A stretch of DNA of 21,369 nucleotides from Maricaulis sp963976135. Lineage in GTDB: Bacteria; Pseudomonadota; Alphaproteobacteria; Caulobacterales; Maricaulaceae. The stretch lies in the NCBI RefSeq assembly GCF_963976135.1, contig NZ_CAXBKN010000053.1:1-21369 (forward strand), read 5' to 3'. Positions 1-7,085 of the stretch are shown here, one piece after another. How positions within the stretch are numbered: position 1 is the stretch's first letter; every line of letters starts with the position of its first letter. The notes beneath the pieces were generated by a model. That model saw only the letters and a list, made by a program, of their open reading frames with translations, searched no databases and had not been told where the DNA came from. A program made the translations under genes and the position numbers.

Positions 1-1062
1 CCGGTCGCCAATCCGGCCTTCGAGGTCAAATCCGCCCTGCTGCAGGAAATCGACGCCTATTGCCGCGCCAAGGATCCGGCTGTCGTCCAGGTCAGTGCCT
101 CGATCGCCGGCTCCCTGCGCTCGATCTCGGTGCTGCGCGCCGATGGCGACATGAAAACCGATATCCGCCCCCTCGTCCGCCTCAATGTCTCGGTCACGGT
201 CGAGCGCGATGGCCGCCGCGAAACCGGCTCGGCCGGGGCTGGCGGGCGCGCTGAATTCGATCAGTGGATCGCGCCGGACGCCTGGAAAGGCCTGGCCAAT
301 GAGGCGATGCGGATTGCGCGCGTCAATCTCGACGCCATCGATATTCCCGCCGGCGTGATGGATGTCGTGCTCGGCCCTGGCTGGCCTGCCGTCCTCTTGC
401 ACGAGGCGGTCGGTCACGGGCTGGAAGGCGATTTCAACCGCAAGGGATCCTCCGCCTTCGCCGGCCGCATGGGCGAGCGTGTCGCATCGGCCGGCGTCAC
501 CATTGTCGATGACGGCACGATGGAAAAACGCCGCGGCTCGCTGACGATTGATGATGAGGGCACGCCGACCGAGCGCACCGTGCTGATCGAGGACGGTATT
601 CTCGTCGGCTATATGCAGGACCGGATGAATGCGCGGCTGATGGGCCAGAAACCGACGGGCAATGGCCGCCGGCAATCCTATGCCTATCCGCCGCTGCCGC
701 GAATGACGAATACCTATATGCTGGGCGGCCAGCACAAGCCGGAGGAAATGGTCGCCAGCCTCACGGACGGGATTTATGCCGTCAATTTCGGCGGCGGCCA
801 GGTCGATATCACGTCGGGCAAATTCGTCTTCCAGTGCACCGAGGCCTATCGGGTCCGCAATGGCAAGATCGAGGCCCCGGTCAAGGGCGCCACCCTGATC
901 GGCGACGGTCCGACAGCGCTGACCCAGATCACCATGATCGGCGATGATTTCGCGATGGACCCTGGTGTGGGCATGTGCGGCAAGGGTGGCCAGGGCGTGC
1001 CGGTCGGGGTCGGCCAGCCGAGCCTGAAAATCGCCGGCCTGACCGTCGGCGGCGCTGCCTGA
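1..1062 (+). CDS. tldD: TldD metalloprotease subunit, 3' part (5' end outside window)
   Basis: TldD pairs with TldE/PmbA to form a cytoplasmic zinc protease that degrades short unfolded peptides; in E. coli it takes part in microcin B17 maturation and CcdA turnover. The frame is open from base 1 to the TGA at 1060-1062, giving 353 residues of a protein that is usually about 475, so the N-terminal quarter is missing. The zinc-binding HEAVGH lies at visible residues 134-139 (bases 400-417) and is followed by the family-typical EGDFNRKGSSAF. The C-terminal segment MCGKGGQGVPVGVGQP supplies the third metal ligand, Cys at visible residue 326 (codon 976-978). All key residues are intact. No tldE is visible; in many proteobacteria it lies elsewhere. 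Identification is secure from the two motifs and their spacing. Confidence 0.96.
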   Translation, partial: PVANPAFEVKSALLQEIDAYCRAKDPAVVQVSASIAGSLRSISVLRADGDMKTDIRPLVRLNVSVTVERDGRRETGSAGAGGRAEFDQWIAPDAWKGLANEAMRIARVNLDAIDIPAGVMDVVLGPGWPAVLLHEAVGHGLEGDFNRKGSSAFAGRMGERVASAGVTIVDDGTMEKRRGSLTIDDEGTPTERTVLIEDGILVGYMQDRMNARLMGQKPTGNGRRQSYAYPPLPRMTNTYMLGGQHKPEEMVASLTDGIYAVNFGGGQVDITSGKFVFQCTEAYRVRNGKIEAPVKGATLIGDGPTALTQITMIGDDFAMDPGVGMCGKGGQGVPVGVGQPSLKIAGLTVGGAA

Positions 1063-1095
1063 CTGAAAAGCAATGTTGCTGTGACGCCTTGCGAC

Positions 1096-1115
1096 GGCAG
1101 GCTCGACGAGCCGCC
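1096..1115 (+). terminator. Hairpin downstream of tldD
   Basis: The arms GGC-GGCTC and GAGCC-GCC pair with one bulged A and a GAC loop, 34 bases after the tldD stop. There is no T-tract, so termination activity is uncertain, but the position between tldD and the next promoter region fits. Confidence 0.3.
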
Positions 1116-1137
1116 TGGCGCGTCGATATGCGCCACC

Positions 1138-1157
1138 TTACCAATCATTACATGGTA
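1138..1157 (+). promoter_or_regulatory. Shared upstream block of receptor paralog 1
   Basis: TTACCAATCATTACAT (1138-1153) recurs with one change upstream of the second paralog (3602-3617), at a similar distance from each ATG (67 versus 72 bases between block and start). In this copy it extends into an inverted repeat, TACCA-N9-TGGTA (1139-1157), that the second copy lacks. It could be an operator or part of a promoter; no clear -35/-10 pair could be assigned. It is proposed as regulatory because it is conserved in position in otherwise diverged upstream sequence. Confidence 0.45.
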
Positions 1158-1220
1158 GGCAGCAAAGTCGATTGCTATTCCTGCATCATGGTTTGGGGCA
1201 GGCGCATCTTGTGGGGACAT

Positions 1221-3338
1221 ATGCGGGACTTTTTGACAATAGCGATCGCGAGCACGGCCTGTTTCGCCGCCATCGACGCTCCAGCATGGGCGGACGCTGA
1301 AGCAGAAGCGTTGCAGGGTGACAGCGTCGGGGTGGACAGTCAGAGCGGCCTTTCGGTATTCAGCAAGGCTTATTTCGACCCATTCTCACCAGTCACGGCA
1401 CTGGACATGGTGCAACGCATTCCCGGCTTTTCGCTCTCCAATGGCGATACGAGCCGGCGCGGCCTGGGCGACAGTTTCGGCAATGTGCTGATCAATGGTA
1501 CCCGGCCCTCGAACAAATCCCTGTCGCTGGACACTGTGCTGCAGCGCATCCCGATTGCCGATGTCGCGCAGCTGGAACTGATCCAGGAGGCCCTGCCGCA
1601 ATACAATATGCGCGGCCATTCGCGGCTGGTGAATATCATCCTGGTCGAGGGGGCCGGCAATTCCGGCTCGTTTGACGCCCGGCTGCTGCTCTCACCGTCT
1701 GGCCGGCTCGGGCCACGCGGAATCGTGTCCTATGCGACGGTCGCAGGCCCGGTGGAATTGAGCTTCGGCCTCGATATCGGCACCGAGGGCAACCGAATAC
1801 ACCGCCGCCGAGCCTTGCACGATCCCGGTGAGGCCTTGCTGGAACTCCAGCGCGACAATGATCAGCGCCAATACCGCCAGATCGTCCCGAGCTTCTCCCT
1901 CAACTGGCAGATCGACAGTGACTCCAGCCTTCGCTTCGACCTCCAGGCCGAAACATGGGACTGGAATCGCACCCAGGTTTCCTTCATCGACGCGCCGGCC
2001 GGCGCCGGCTTCGAGCCGCTTCGCTATGAGCAGAGCCAGACGGCCAATCACGGCAATTCCTATCTCGGCTCGATCAGCTATGCGCGCGAACTCAGCCCGA
2101 CCCTCTCAATCCAGACAATGGCGCTGCTCGACCGCGGGCGCTGGGATGACGGCCCGGAAACCTATGAGACCTATGACCCCGCGTCCGGCTTTGTCGGTGC
2201 CATCATCGTCGAGGCCGAGGGCGAAACCGAGGAAACAGCCCTGCGTCAAACGCTGGCCTGGACTCCGGACGACCGCCACGCCTTCGAATTCGGCGCCGAA
2301 ATCGCGGTCAATGCCCGTGAGACCGGCCTGGCGCTGTTCGAAGATGATGGCGTGACCATCACGCCGATCGTGCTGCCGGTGGCCAATACCCGCGTCGAGG
2401 AGACCCGCAGCGAGATATTCGCCAACCACACCTGGACGGTCAGCGACCGGCTCAGCGTGGAGAGCGGCCTGCGTTATGAATTCTCGGAAATCGTCCAGAC
2501 CGGCGATTCCGAACAGTCACGTTCCTTCGCCTATCCCAAGCCGAGCGTGACGCTGAACTGGCGCCAGGACGACCAGAACCGGTTGCGCCTGACTGCGCAG
2601 CGCGATGTCGACCAGCTGGATTTCGGCAAATTCGCCAGTTCCGTCGATATCGCGGACAATAACGCCACCCTCGGCAATCCCGATTACGTGCCCCAGCGCA
2701 CCTGGACGCTGGAGGCCGAATGGGAACGCCGCTTCGGGGATGACGGCTCCTTCTCGCTCCAGATCGGCTATGACTGGATCGAGGATCTTGATGGCTGGGT
2801 GCCGATCACGACGCCGACCGGCGTGTTCGATGCGCCGGGCAATATTGGCGACGGCACCAATCTGCGCGTCACCGCCAATCTGACCACACCGCTCGATGGC
2901 TTCGGCCTGACCAATGCCGTGATCGACGTCTTCGGGGAATGGTATAATACCAATGTCGAAGATCCGCTGACCGGCCAGGATCGCGCCTTCTCCGGTACAC
3001 GCGAGTGGGAACTCGGCCTTGATTACCGCCAGACCTTCCCGGCGCAGCAAATCGCCTGGGGCTGGGATTATCACTGGGTCTCAGATGGCGAAGTGTATCG
3101 CGCCCAGGAGGTTCGTCTATATGACAATACCGACGGCGATCTGGATCTCTACATCGAGACCACCCGATGGGGCGGCGTCACCACCCGCCTCGGCGTCGAT
3201 GCCGTGCTCAATACCGGCGATAGGCGGGAGCGGGTCTTCTATGATGGGTCCCGGGCGGCGGGCCTTGTGACCGGCACCGAGTATCGCACTGAGAGCTCCG
3301 GCTCGATCTGGTATTTGCGGGTGCGCGGAACCTTCTGA
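1221..3338 (+). CDS. TonB-dependent receptor-like outer-membrane protein, paralog 1
   Basis: This is a predicted outer-membrane beta-barrel with an N-terminal plug, of 705 aa. The start at ATG 1221 was chosen because CTTGTGGGGACA precedes it as ribosome-binding site, because the same context precedes the second paralog, and because the product then begins with a signal peptide (residues 1-24, ending APAWA). The plug region (about 55-155) contains PVTALDMVQRIPGF and RRGLGDSFGNVLINGTRPSN, a form seen in TonB-receptor plugs that carry NVLINGxRPS. The rest is rich in alternating aromatic and polar strands and ends in YLRVRGTF, a typical barrel C-terminus with a final Phe. No convincing TonB box is seen after the signal peptide. 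The substrate cannot be told from sequence. The gene lies in tandem with an equal-length paralog. Upstream in-frame codons back to 975 overlap tldD and are not credible. Confidence 0.88.
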   Translation: MRDFLTIAIASTACFAAIDAPAWADAEAEALQGDSVGVDSQSGLSVFSKAYFDPFSPVTALDMVQRIPGFSLSNGDTSRRGLGDSFGNVLINGTRPSNKSLSLDTVLQRIPIADVAQLELIQEALPQYNMRGHSRLVNIILVEGAGNSGSFDARLLLSPSGRLGPRGIVSYATVAGPVELSFGLDIGTEGNRIHRRRALHDPGEALLELQRDNDQRQYRQIVPSFSLNWQIDSDSSLRFDLQAETWDWNRTQVSFIDAPAGAGFEPLRYEQSQTANHGNSYLGSISYARELSPTLSIQTMALLDRGRWDDGPETYETYDPASGFVGAIIVEAEGETEETALRQTLAWTPDDRHAFEFGAEIAVNARETGLALFEDDGVTITPIVLPVANTRVEETRSEIFANHTWTVSDRLSVESGLRYEFSEIVQTGDSEQSRSFAYPKPSVTLNWRQDDQNRLRLTAQRDVDQLDFGKFASSVDIADNNATLGNPDYVPQRTWTLEAEWERRFGDDGSFSLQIGYDWIEDLDGWVPITTPTGVFDAPGNIGDGTNLRVTANLTTPLDGFGLTNAVIDVFGEWYNTNVEDPLTGQDRAFSGTREWELGLDYRQTFPAQQIAWGWDYHWVSDGEVYRAQEVRLYDNTDGDLDLYIETTRWGGVTTRLGVDAVLNTGDRRERVFYDGSRAAGLVTGTEYRTESSGSIWYLRVRGTF

Positions 3339-3340
3339 GT

Positions 3341-3391
3341 GCAGACCGGCCGATGCGGGCCAGGCCGTCTGCGCGCCCGCAGGGAGCGCGC
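3341..3391 (+). terminator. Paired GC-rich hairpins after receptor paralog 1
   Basis: Arms at 3341-3351 and 3363-3372 (GCAGAC-GGCC with GGCC-GTCTGC, one bulged C) begin two bases after the stop. A second short hairpin of GCGCGC arms follows (3371-3376 with 3386-3391). There is no T-tract, so this may be a weak or Rho-aided terminator. Confidence 0.35.
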
Positions 3392-3689
3392 TGACGGCGC
3401 CGACCATGCCGGGGCGTCACTGACCTTTTGATCCATGCCATCCGCAGAAGCGGCTTGCCCTGCGCTTATATACACAAGCAAGACCCGGCGGTTGGAAACC
3501 AAATCGGCCAGAACACGAGCGAATTTAAACAAGTCGATTGTAAAATTAAAACATAAGTCACAATACTGCATAATCTTCATTGCCAAAACCCGTCTTCAAT
3601 ATTACCGATCATTACATAGCGCGCACCCTGTAGACTGAATATCTTGACGGCTCTTGGGCGGTCGGGGCCAGTCAGTCTTGTGGGGACAC
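3392..3689 (+). other. AT-rich leader between the receptor paralogs
   Basis: With the hairpins before it, this makes up the 351-base gap between the two receptors. From about 3519 to 3615 the base composition is clearly AT-rich compared with the rest of the window, which suits a promoter region. It contains the shared block at 3602-3617 and ends in the ribosome-binding context CTTGTGGGGACACATG. A 67-codon open frame at 3435-3638 has no coding character and no plausible ribosome-binding site, so it is not called as a gene. Confidence 0.5.
3602..3617 (+). promoter_or_regulatory. Shared upstream block of receptor paralog 2
   Basis: TTACCGATCATTACAT matches the block upstream of paralog 1 (1138-1153) at 15 of 16 bases and sits 72 bases before the ATG at 3690. 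The flanking bases differ between the two copies, so the block stands out as selectively kept. The right half of the inverted repeat present in copy 1 is absent here. Confidence 0.45.
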
Positions 3690-5807
3690 ATGCAAGGATA
3701 TTTGAAATCAACAGTCGCAGGCGCGGCGATTCTGGCCAGCCTGGCCTTTCCGGGCTTCAGTCAGGCTCAGAACGGCGATCCGGAAAGCCCGGCGCAAATT
3801 ACCGAATCGCGCAATGGCATATCGACATTTTCGAAGGGCTATTTCGAACACTTCTCACCGGTCACGGCGCTGGACATGGTCACGCGCCTGCCCGGCTTCT
3901 CTGTCTCCAACGGCGACACGGGCCGGCGGGGGCTCGGCGACAGCTTTGGCAATGTGCTGATCAATGGCGCACGCCCATCCAATAAATCGCTCTCGCTCGG
4001 CACCGTGCTGCAACGCATTCCGATCAGTGATGTCGACCGTATCGAGCTCATCTCCGAAGCCCTGCCGGACTACAATATGCGCGGACATGCACGCCTGGTG
4101 AACGTCATTCTCGTCGAAGGCGCCGGAAACTCGGGCTCGTGGGATGCGACCCTGAACGTGTCGGCATCCGGTCGCGTCGGCCCGCAGGCGAACATCTCCT
4201 GGGCCCGGGTCATCGGACCGGTCGACCTGACCGTCGGCCTCTACACCACCAGTTCGGGCGACCGGGCCCGCCGCCGCAGCAGCCGGTTCGACGCCGCGGG
4301 CAATCTGGCTGAAATCCAGCACGACAATGACCAGCAGGCCTATCGCGAGGCCGCGCCATCCCTCTCGCTCAACTGGCAGATCGATGACCGCTCGAGCCTG
4401 CGCTTCGATGTCGAGGGCACGGTCTGGCGGTGGGCAAACCAGCAGGTCTCCTTCATCGGCGCACCGTCCGGAGCAGGTGTCACACCCCTGCGCTACGAGC
4501 AGAATGCAACAGAAAACAACGGCAATTTCTACGTCTCGTCCGCGACCTATTCGCTCGAATTCAACGACACCCTGTCGAGCCAGACCATGGCGCACTTGCG
4601 CCGGGATACCTGGGATGACGGTCCCGAAGCCTATGAGACCTACGATCCTGCGAGCGGCTTTCTGGGCGCCATCATCGTCAATGGTGGCGGCGATTCCGAG
4701 GAAACAGCCCTGCGCCAGACGCTGAACTGGACTCCCAATGAGCGCAATACGGTCGAGATTGGCGGCGAGATCGCGGTCAATGCACGCGATACCCATCTGG
4801 CCTTGTTCGAGGATGACGGCACATCCCTCACCCCCATCCCGCTGCCGGTCGCCAATACCCGCGTCGAGGAGACGCGCAGCGAGATTTTCGTCAATCATAC
4901 CTGGACGATCAGCGAGGCGTTGAGCCTGGAAAGCGGCCTGCGCTATGAATTCTCCGAAATCGTGCAGACCGGTGATGCCAACCAGTCGCGCTCCTTCGCC
5001 TACCCCAAGCCGAGCGTGACGCTGAACTGGCGCCAGAGCGACCGCAACCGGTGGCGCTTCACGGCACAACGCGATGTCGATCAGCTGGATTTCGGGAAAT
5101 TCGCCAGCTCGGTTGATATCGCCGACAATAATTCCACGCTTGGCAATCCGAACTATGTGCCCCAGCGCACCTGGACAATCGAGGCCGAGTGGGAACGGCG
5201 CTTTGGCGATGACGGCTCCTTCTCGCTGCAGGCCGGGTATGACTGGATCGAGGATCTCGATGGCTGGATCCCGGTCACGACGCCGGGTGGCGTGTTCGAT
5301 GCTCCGGGCAATATCGGCGATGGCACCATCCTGCGGGTGACCGGCAATCTGACAACGCCGCTCGACGCCATCGGCCTGACGAACGCCACGCTGGATGTCC
5401 TGGCCCAATGGAATGACACCAATGTTCACGACCCCCTGACCGGGGAGGATCGCCATTTCTCCGGCTATCGCGAATGGGAGCTGGGGCTTGATTTCCGGCA
5501 GGCCTTCCCGGCAGCGCAAATCGCCTGGGGCTGGGATTATCACTGGTATTCCGACAGCGAGGTCTTCCGGGCGCAGGAATACCGTGTTGCGGGCTATACC
5601 GATGGCGATCTCGACCTCTATATCGAGACCACACGCTGGGGCGGCGTCACCACCCGTCTGGGCGTCAACGAGGTCATTGGTAATGGCGATGACCGGCAGC
5701 GTGTCTTCTATGCCGGCTCGCGGGCCAGCAACGTGGTCACCGGCACCGAATTCCGCAACGAAAACTATGGAGCCACATGGTATCTGCAAATTCGCGGGAC
5801 CTTCTGA
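3690..5807 (+). CDS. TonB-dependent receptor-like outer-membrane protein, paralog 2
   Basis: This 705-aa paralog has exactly the same length as the receptor upstream. The start at ATG 3690 follows CTTGTGGGGACAC and gives a signal peptide (residues 1-26, ending FSQAQ). The plug repeats PVTALDMVTRLPGF and RRGLGDSFGNVLINGARPSN; the protein ends YLQIRGTF. Long stretches are identical to paralog 1, for example RDVDQLDFGKFASSVDIADN and DLDLYIETTRWGGVTTRLGV. At the DNA level those same stretches carry many synonymous changes, so the duplication looks old and held by purifying selection rather than recent or gene-converted. The segment after the plug (about residues 150-260) differs most and could reflect ligand or loop specialisation. 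The substrate is unknown. No TonB transport accessory gene (exbB, exbD, tonB) is in view. Confidence 0.88.
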   Translation: MQGYLKSTVAGAAILASLAFPGFSQAQNGDPESPAQITESRNGISTFSKGYFEHFSPVTALDMVTRLPGFSVSNGDTGRRGLGDSFGNVLINGARPSNKSLSLGTVLQRIPISDVDRIELISEALPDYNMRGHARLVNVILVEGAGNSGSWDATLNVSASGRVGPQANISWARVIGPVDLTVGLYTTSSGDRARRRSSRFDAAGNLAEIQHDNDQQAYREAAPSLSLNWQIDDRSSLRFDVEGTVWRWANQQVSFIGAPSGAGVTPLRYEQNATENNGNFYVSSATYSLEFNDTLSSQTMAHLRRDTWDDGPEAYETYDPASGFLGAIIVNGGGDSEETALRQTLNWTPNERNTVEIGGEIAVNARDTHLALFEDDGTSLTPIPLPVANTRVEETRSEIFVNHTWTISEALSLESGLRYEFSEIVQTGDANQSRSFAYPKPSVTLNWRQSDRNRWRFTAQRDVDQLDFGKFASSVDIADNNSTLGNPNYVPQRTWTIEAEWERRFGDDGSFSLQAGYDWIEDLDGWIPVTTPGGVFDAPGNIGDGTILRVTGNLTTPLDAIGLTNATLDVLAQWNDTNVHDPLTGEDRHFSGYREWELGLDFRQAFPAAQIAWGWDYHWYSDSEVFRAQEYRVAGYTDGDLDLYIETTRWGGVTTRLGVNEVIGNGDDRQRVFYAGSRASNVVTGTEFRNENYGATWYLQIRGTF

Positions 5808-5812
5808 GGCCG

Positions 5813-5849
5813 GACCGGCGGGAGGTGGCTGAGCCATCTCCCGCCGGTC
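5813..5849 (+). terminator. Strong hairpin after receptor paralog 2
   Basis: A perfect 12-bp stem (5813-5824 with 5838-5849) is extended inward by GTGGCT/AGCCAT pairing. It starts five bases after the stop codon. There is no T-run, but the long stem suggests transcription termination or mRNA 3'-end protection. Confidence 0.6.
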
Positions 5850-5858
5850 ACAGCACGT

Positions 5859-6014
5859 TCACGTCTTCGCGAGCGGGCGCGCTGCGTGTGGCGCGTTGCA
5901 GGGTTCAAGGCTAGCCTTGCCGTTCCAGACGAAGAAATGCGCCCGCACGTCTGTGCCGATGACGACGGCCTGCGCCCGGAACCCCACCGGGCCAACGCCC
6001 GGCCCGGCGCGCGG
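5859..6014 (-). pseudogene. Possible 3' fragment of an aspartic-protease-like gene
   Basis: On the minus strand a stop-to-stop frame of 51 codons ends in TGA at 5861-5859 and has no ATG; a GTG at 5987 would give 42 residues without a good ribosome-binding site. It has coding-like GC-rich third positions. It contains AVVIGTDVRAHFFVW, which by eye resembles the C-terminal AMVVGMDVLQFATVTV of the retropepsin-like protein encoded just beside it on the plus strand. It may be the tail of a broken, inverted relative. The match is short and may be chance. Confidence 0.22.
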
Positions 6015-6030
6015 TCAGAGAGGTCGCTTG

Positions 6031-7005
6031 ATGACGCAGCATGATCCCCTCACCGCCCGTCCGGCCCGTCGCGGCCGGCAAGCCCTGCTCGCCGGCCTTG
6101 CCGGACTGGCGCTCTCGGCCGCCAGCGCCGCTGAACCGATCAATTTCCAGCGAGCGCCAAGCGGTCATCTCATTGCCGAGGTCGAGATCGGCGCCAGCGG
6201 ACCCTATGTTTTCCTGCTCGATACCGGGGCGAGCAATACGGCGATCGCCCAACCCGTGGCCGAGGCGCTCGGCTTCCACTCGGTCTGGGAGAATTATGGC
6301 GATGTGCAGTCGCTGACGACGCTGTTTTCGGCGGAACGCTTCGTGTTGGAGGATTTGCGCTTTGCCGACCTGGCACCGGTGTCGCTCAACAGCGTCGTGA
6401 TTCCCGTCGATCGCTCCCAGCCGCATCCGGTTGCGGGCCTGCTGGGCGCCGACGCCCTGCCGTCAACGCGCTATATGCTCGACTTTGCCGCCGCGACGCT
6501 GACCCTTGACAGCGATGCGCCCGAACATGCCGATGGCTGGGTTAATCCGCAGAGCCTGTTACTGGGTCAGGCCGATCTCAGGCGCGGCATGCGCGGCGTG
6601 CGGGTCCTGATCGATTCCGGCAGCGCCCGGACCCTGGTCAATGAACAGCTGCTCAATCAGGTCCATAACCGTGCCGGTGGCGTCACCTATAGTGTCAACG
6701 GGATTGAGGGACGGCTGCCGGACACGACCGTGGCCGAGGCCGAGGCCGTCGTCTTGCGCAATCTTCAACTGGGCGGGCTGTGCCTGAATTCTGTCGTGGC
6801 GCTACAGGCGGATCTCGACATTTTCGAAGCGCTCGACTGGGGCCGGATGCCGGCCATGGTGGTCGGCATGGATGTGCTGCAATTCGCGACCGTCACCGTC
6901 GACCGCGAAGCGGGTATTTTCGAGATCAGCGCCGCGGAGGCGCGCGATGTCTGCCGCAATGGACGCGCACAGGCCCGGGCACCGGAGCCGGACCACCAGC
7001 GCTAG
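6031..7005 (+). CDS. Secreted retropepsin-like aspartic protease with two lobes
   Basis: The 324-aa product starts at ATG 6031, preceded by AGAGAGG; the longer open frame back to 5896 lacks a plausible signal and is rejected. An arginine-rich n-region and hydrophobic segment (residues 11-34, ending ASAA) form a signal peptide. Lobe 1 has FLLDTGASNTAIA (D64-T65-G66) and the hydrophobic VAGLLGADAL (134-143). Lobe 2 has VLIDSGSARTLV (D195-S196-G197) and MVVGMDVLQF (276-285). Each lobe therefore carries the Asp motif and the later hydrophobic-Gly motif of retropepsins, as in a fused, pepsin-style pair. Two cysteines (251, 308) could form a disulfide. The protein is probably periplasmic and acts on peptides or proteins; its substrate is unknown. 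It lies downstream of the receptors but behind a hairpin, so co-transcription is doubtful. Confidence 0.85.
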   Translation: MTQHDPLTARPARRGRQALLAGLAGLALSAASAAEPINFQRAPSGHLIAEVEIGASGPYVFLLDTGASNTAIAQPVAEALGFHSVWENYGDVQSLTTLFSAERFVLEDLRFADLAPVSLNSVVIPVDRSQPHPVAGLLGADALPSTRYMLDFAAATLTLDSDAPEHADGWVNPQSLLLGQADLRRGMRGVRVLIDSGSARTLVNEQLLNQVHNRAGGVTYSVNGIEGRLPDTTVAEAEAVVLRNLQLGGLCLNSVVALQADLDIFEALDWGRMPAMVVGMDVLQFATVTVDREAGIFEISAAEARDVCRNGRAQARAPEPDHQR

Positions 7006-7020
7006 AATCCCGTGCCGGGC

Positions 7021-7061
7021 AGAAGAAAGGCCGCGGAGCAATTTGCTCCGCGGCCTTCTTT
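7021..7061. terminator. Bidirectional Rho-independent terminator
   Basis: A perfect 12-bp stem (7029-7040 with 7044-7055, GGCCGCGGAGCA and its complement) has an ATT loop, AGAAGAAA on the left and TTCTTT on the right. It lies between the convergent retropepsin-like gene and the peptide transporter gene and can serve both. Confidence 0.9.
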
Positions 7062-7085
7062 CGTCACGCCATGCTGTCGCAAGGC

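Noticed and set aside
3435..3638. 67-codon frame in the gap between the receptors
   Set aside because: It lies across the AT-rich promoter region and the shared upstream block, and has no coding character or ribosome-binding site.
3855..5837. 660-codon open frame antisense to receptor paralog 2
   Set aside because: It mirrors the third-position GC of the real gene; its translation is low-complexity, with no signal peptide or recognised motif, whereas the plus strand has a clear receptor with a paralog.
5896..6030. Longer N-terminus for the retropepsin-like protein
   Set aside because: The extra 45 residues are Pro/Arg-rich and would bury the signal peptide; ATG 6031 has a good ribosome-binding site.
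1221..7005. One operon joining both receptors and the protease
   Set aside because: Hairpins follow each receptor, the second receptor has its own upstream block and AT-rich leader, and the protease gene lies 223 bases beyond a strong stem.
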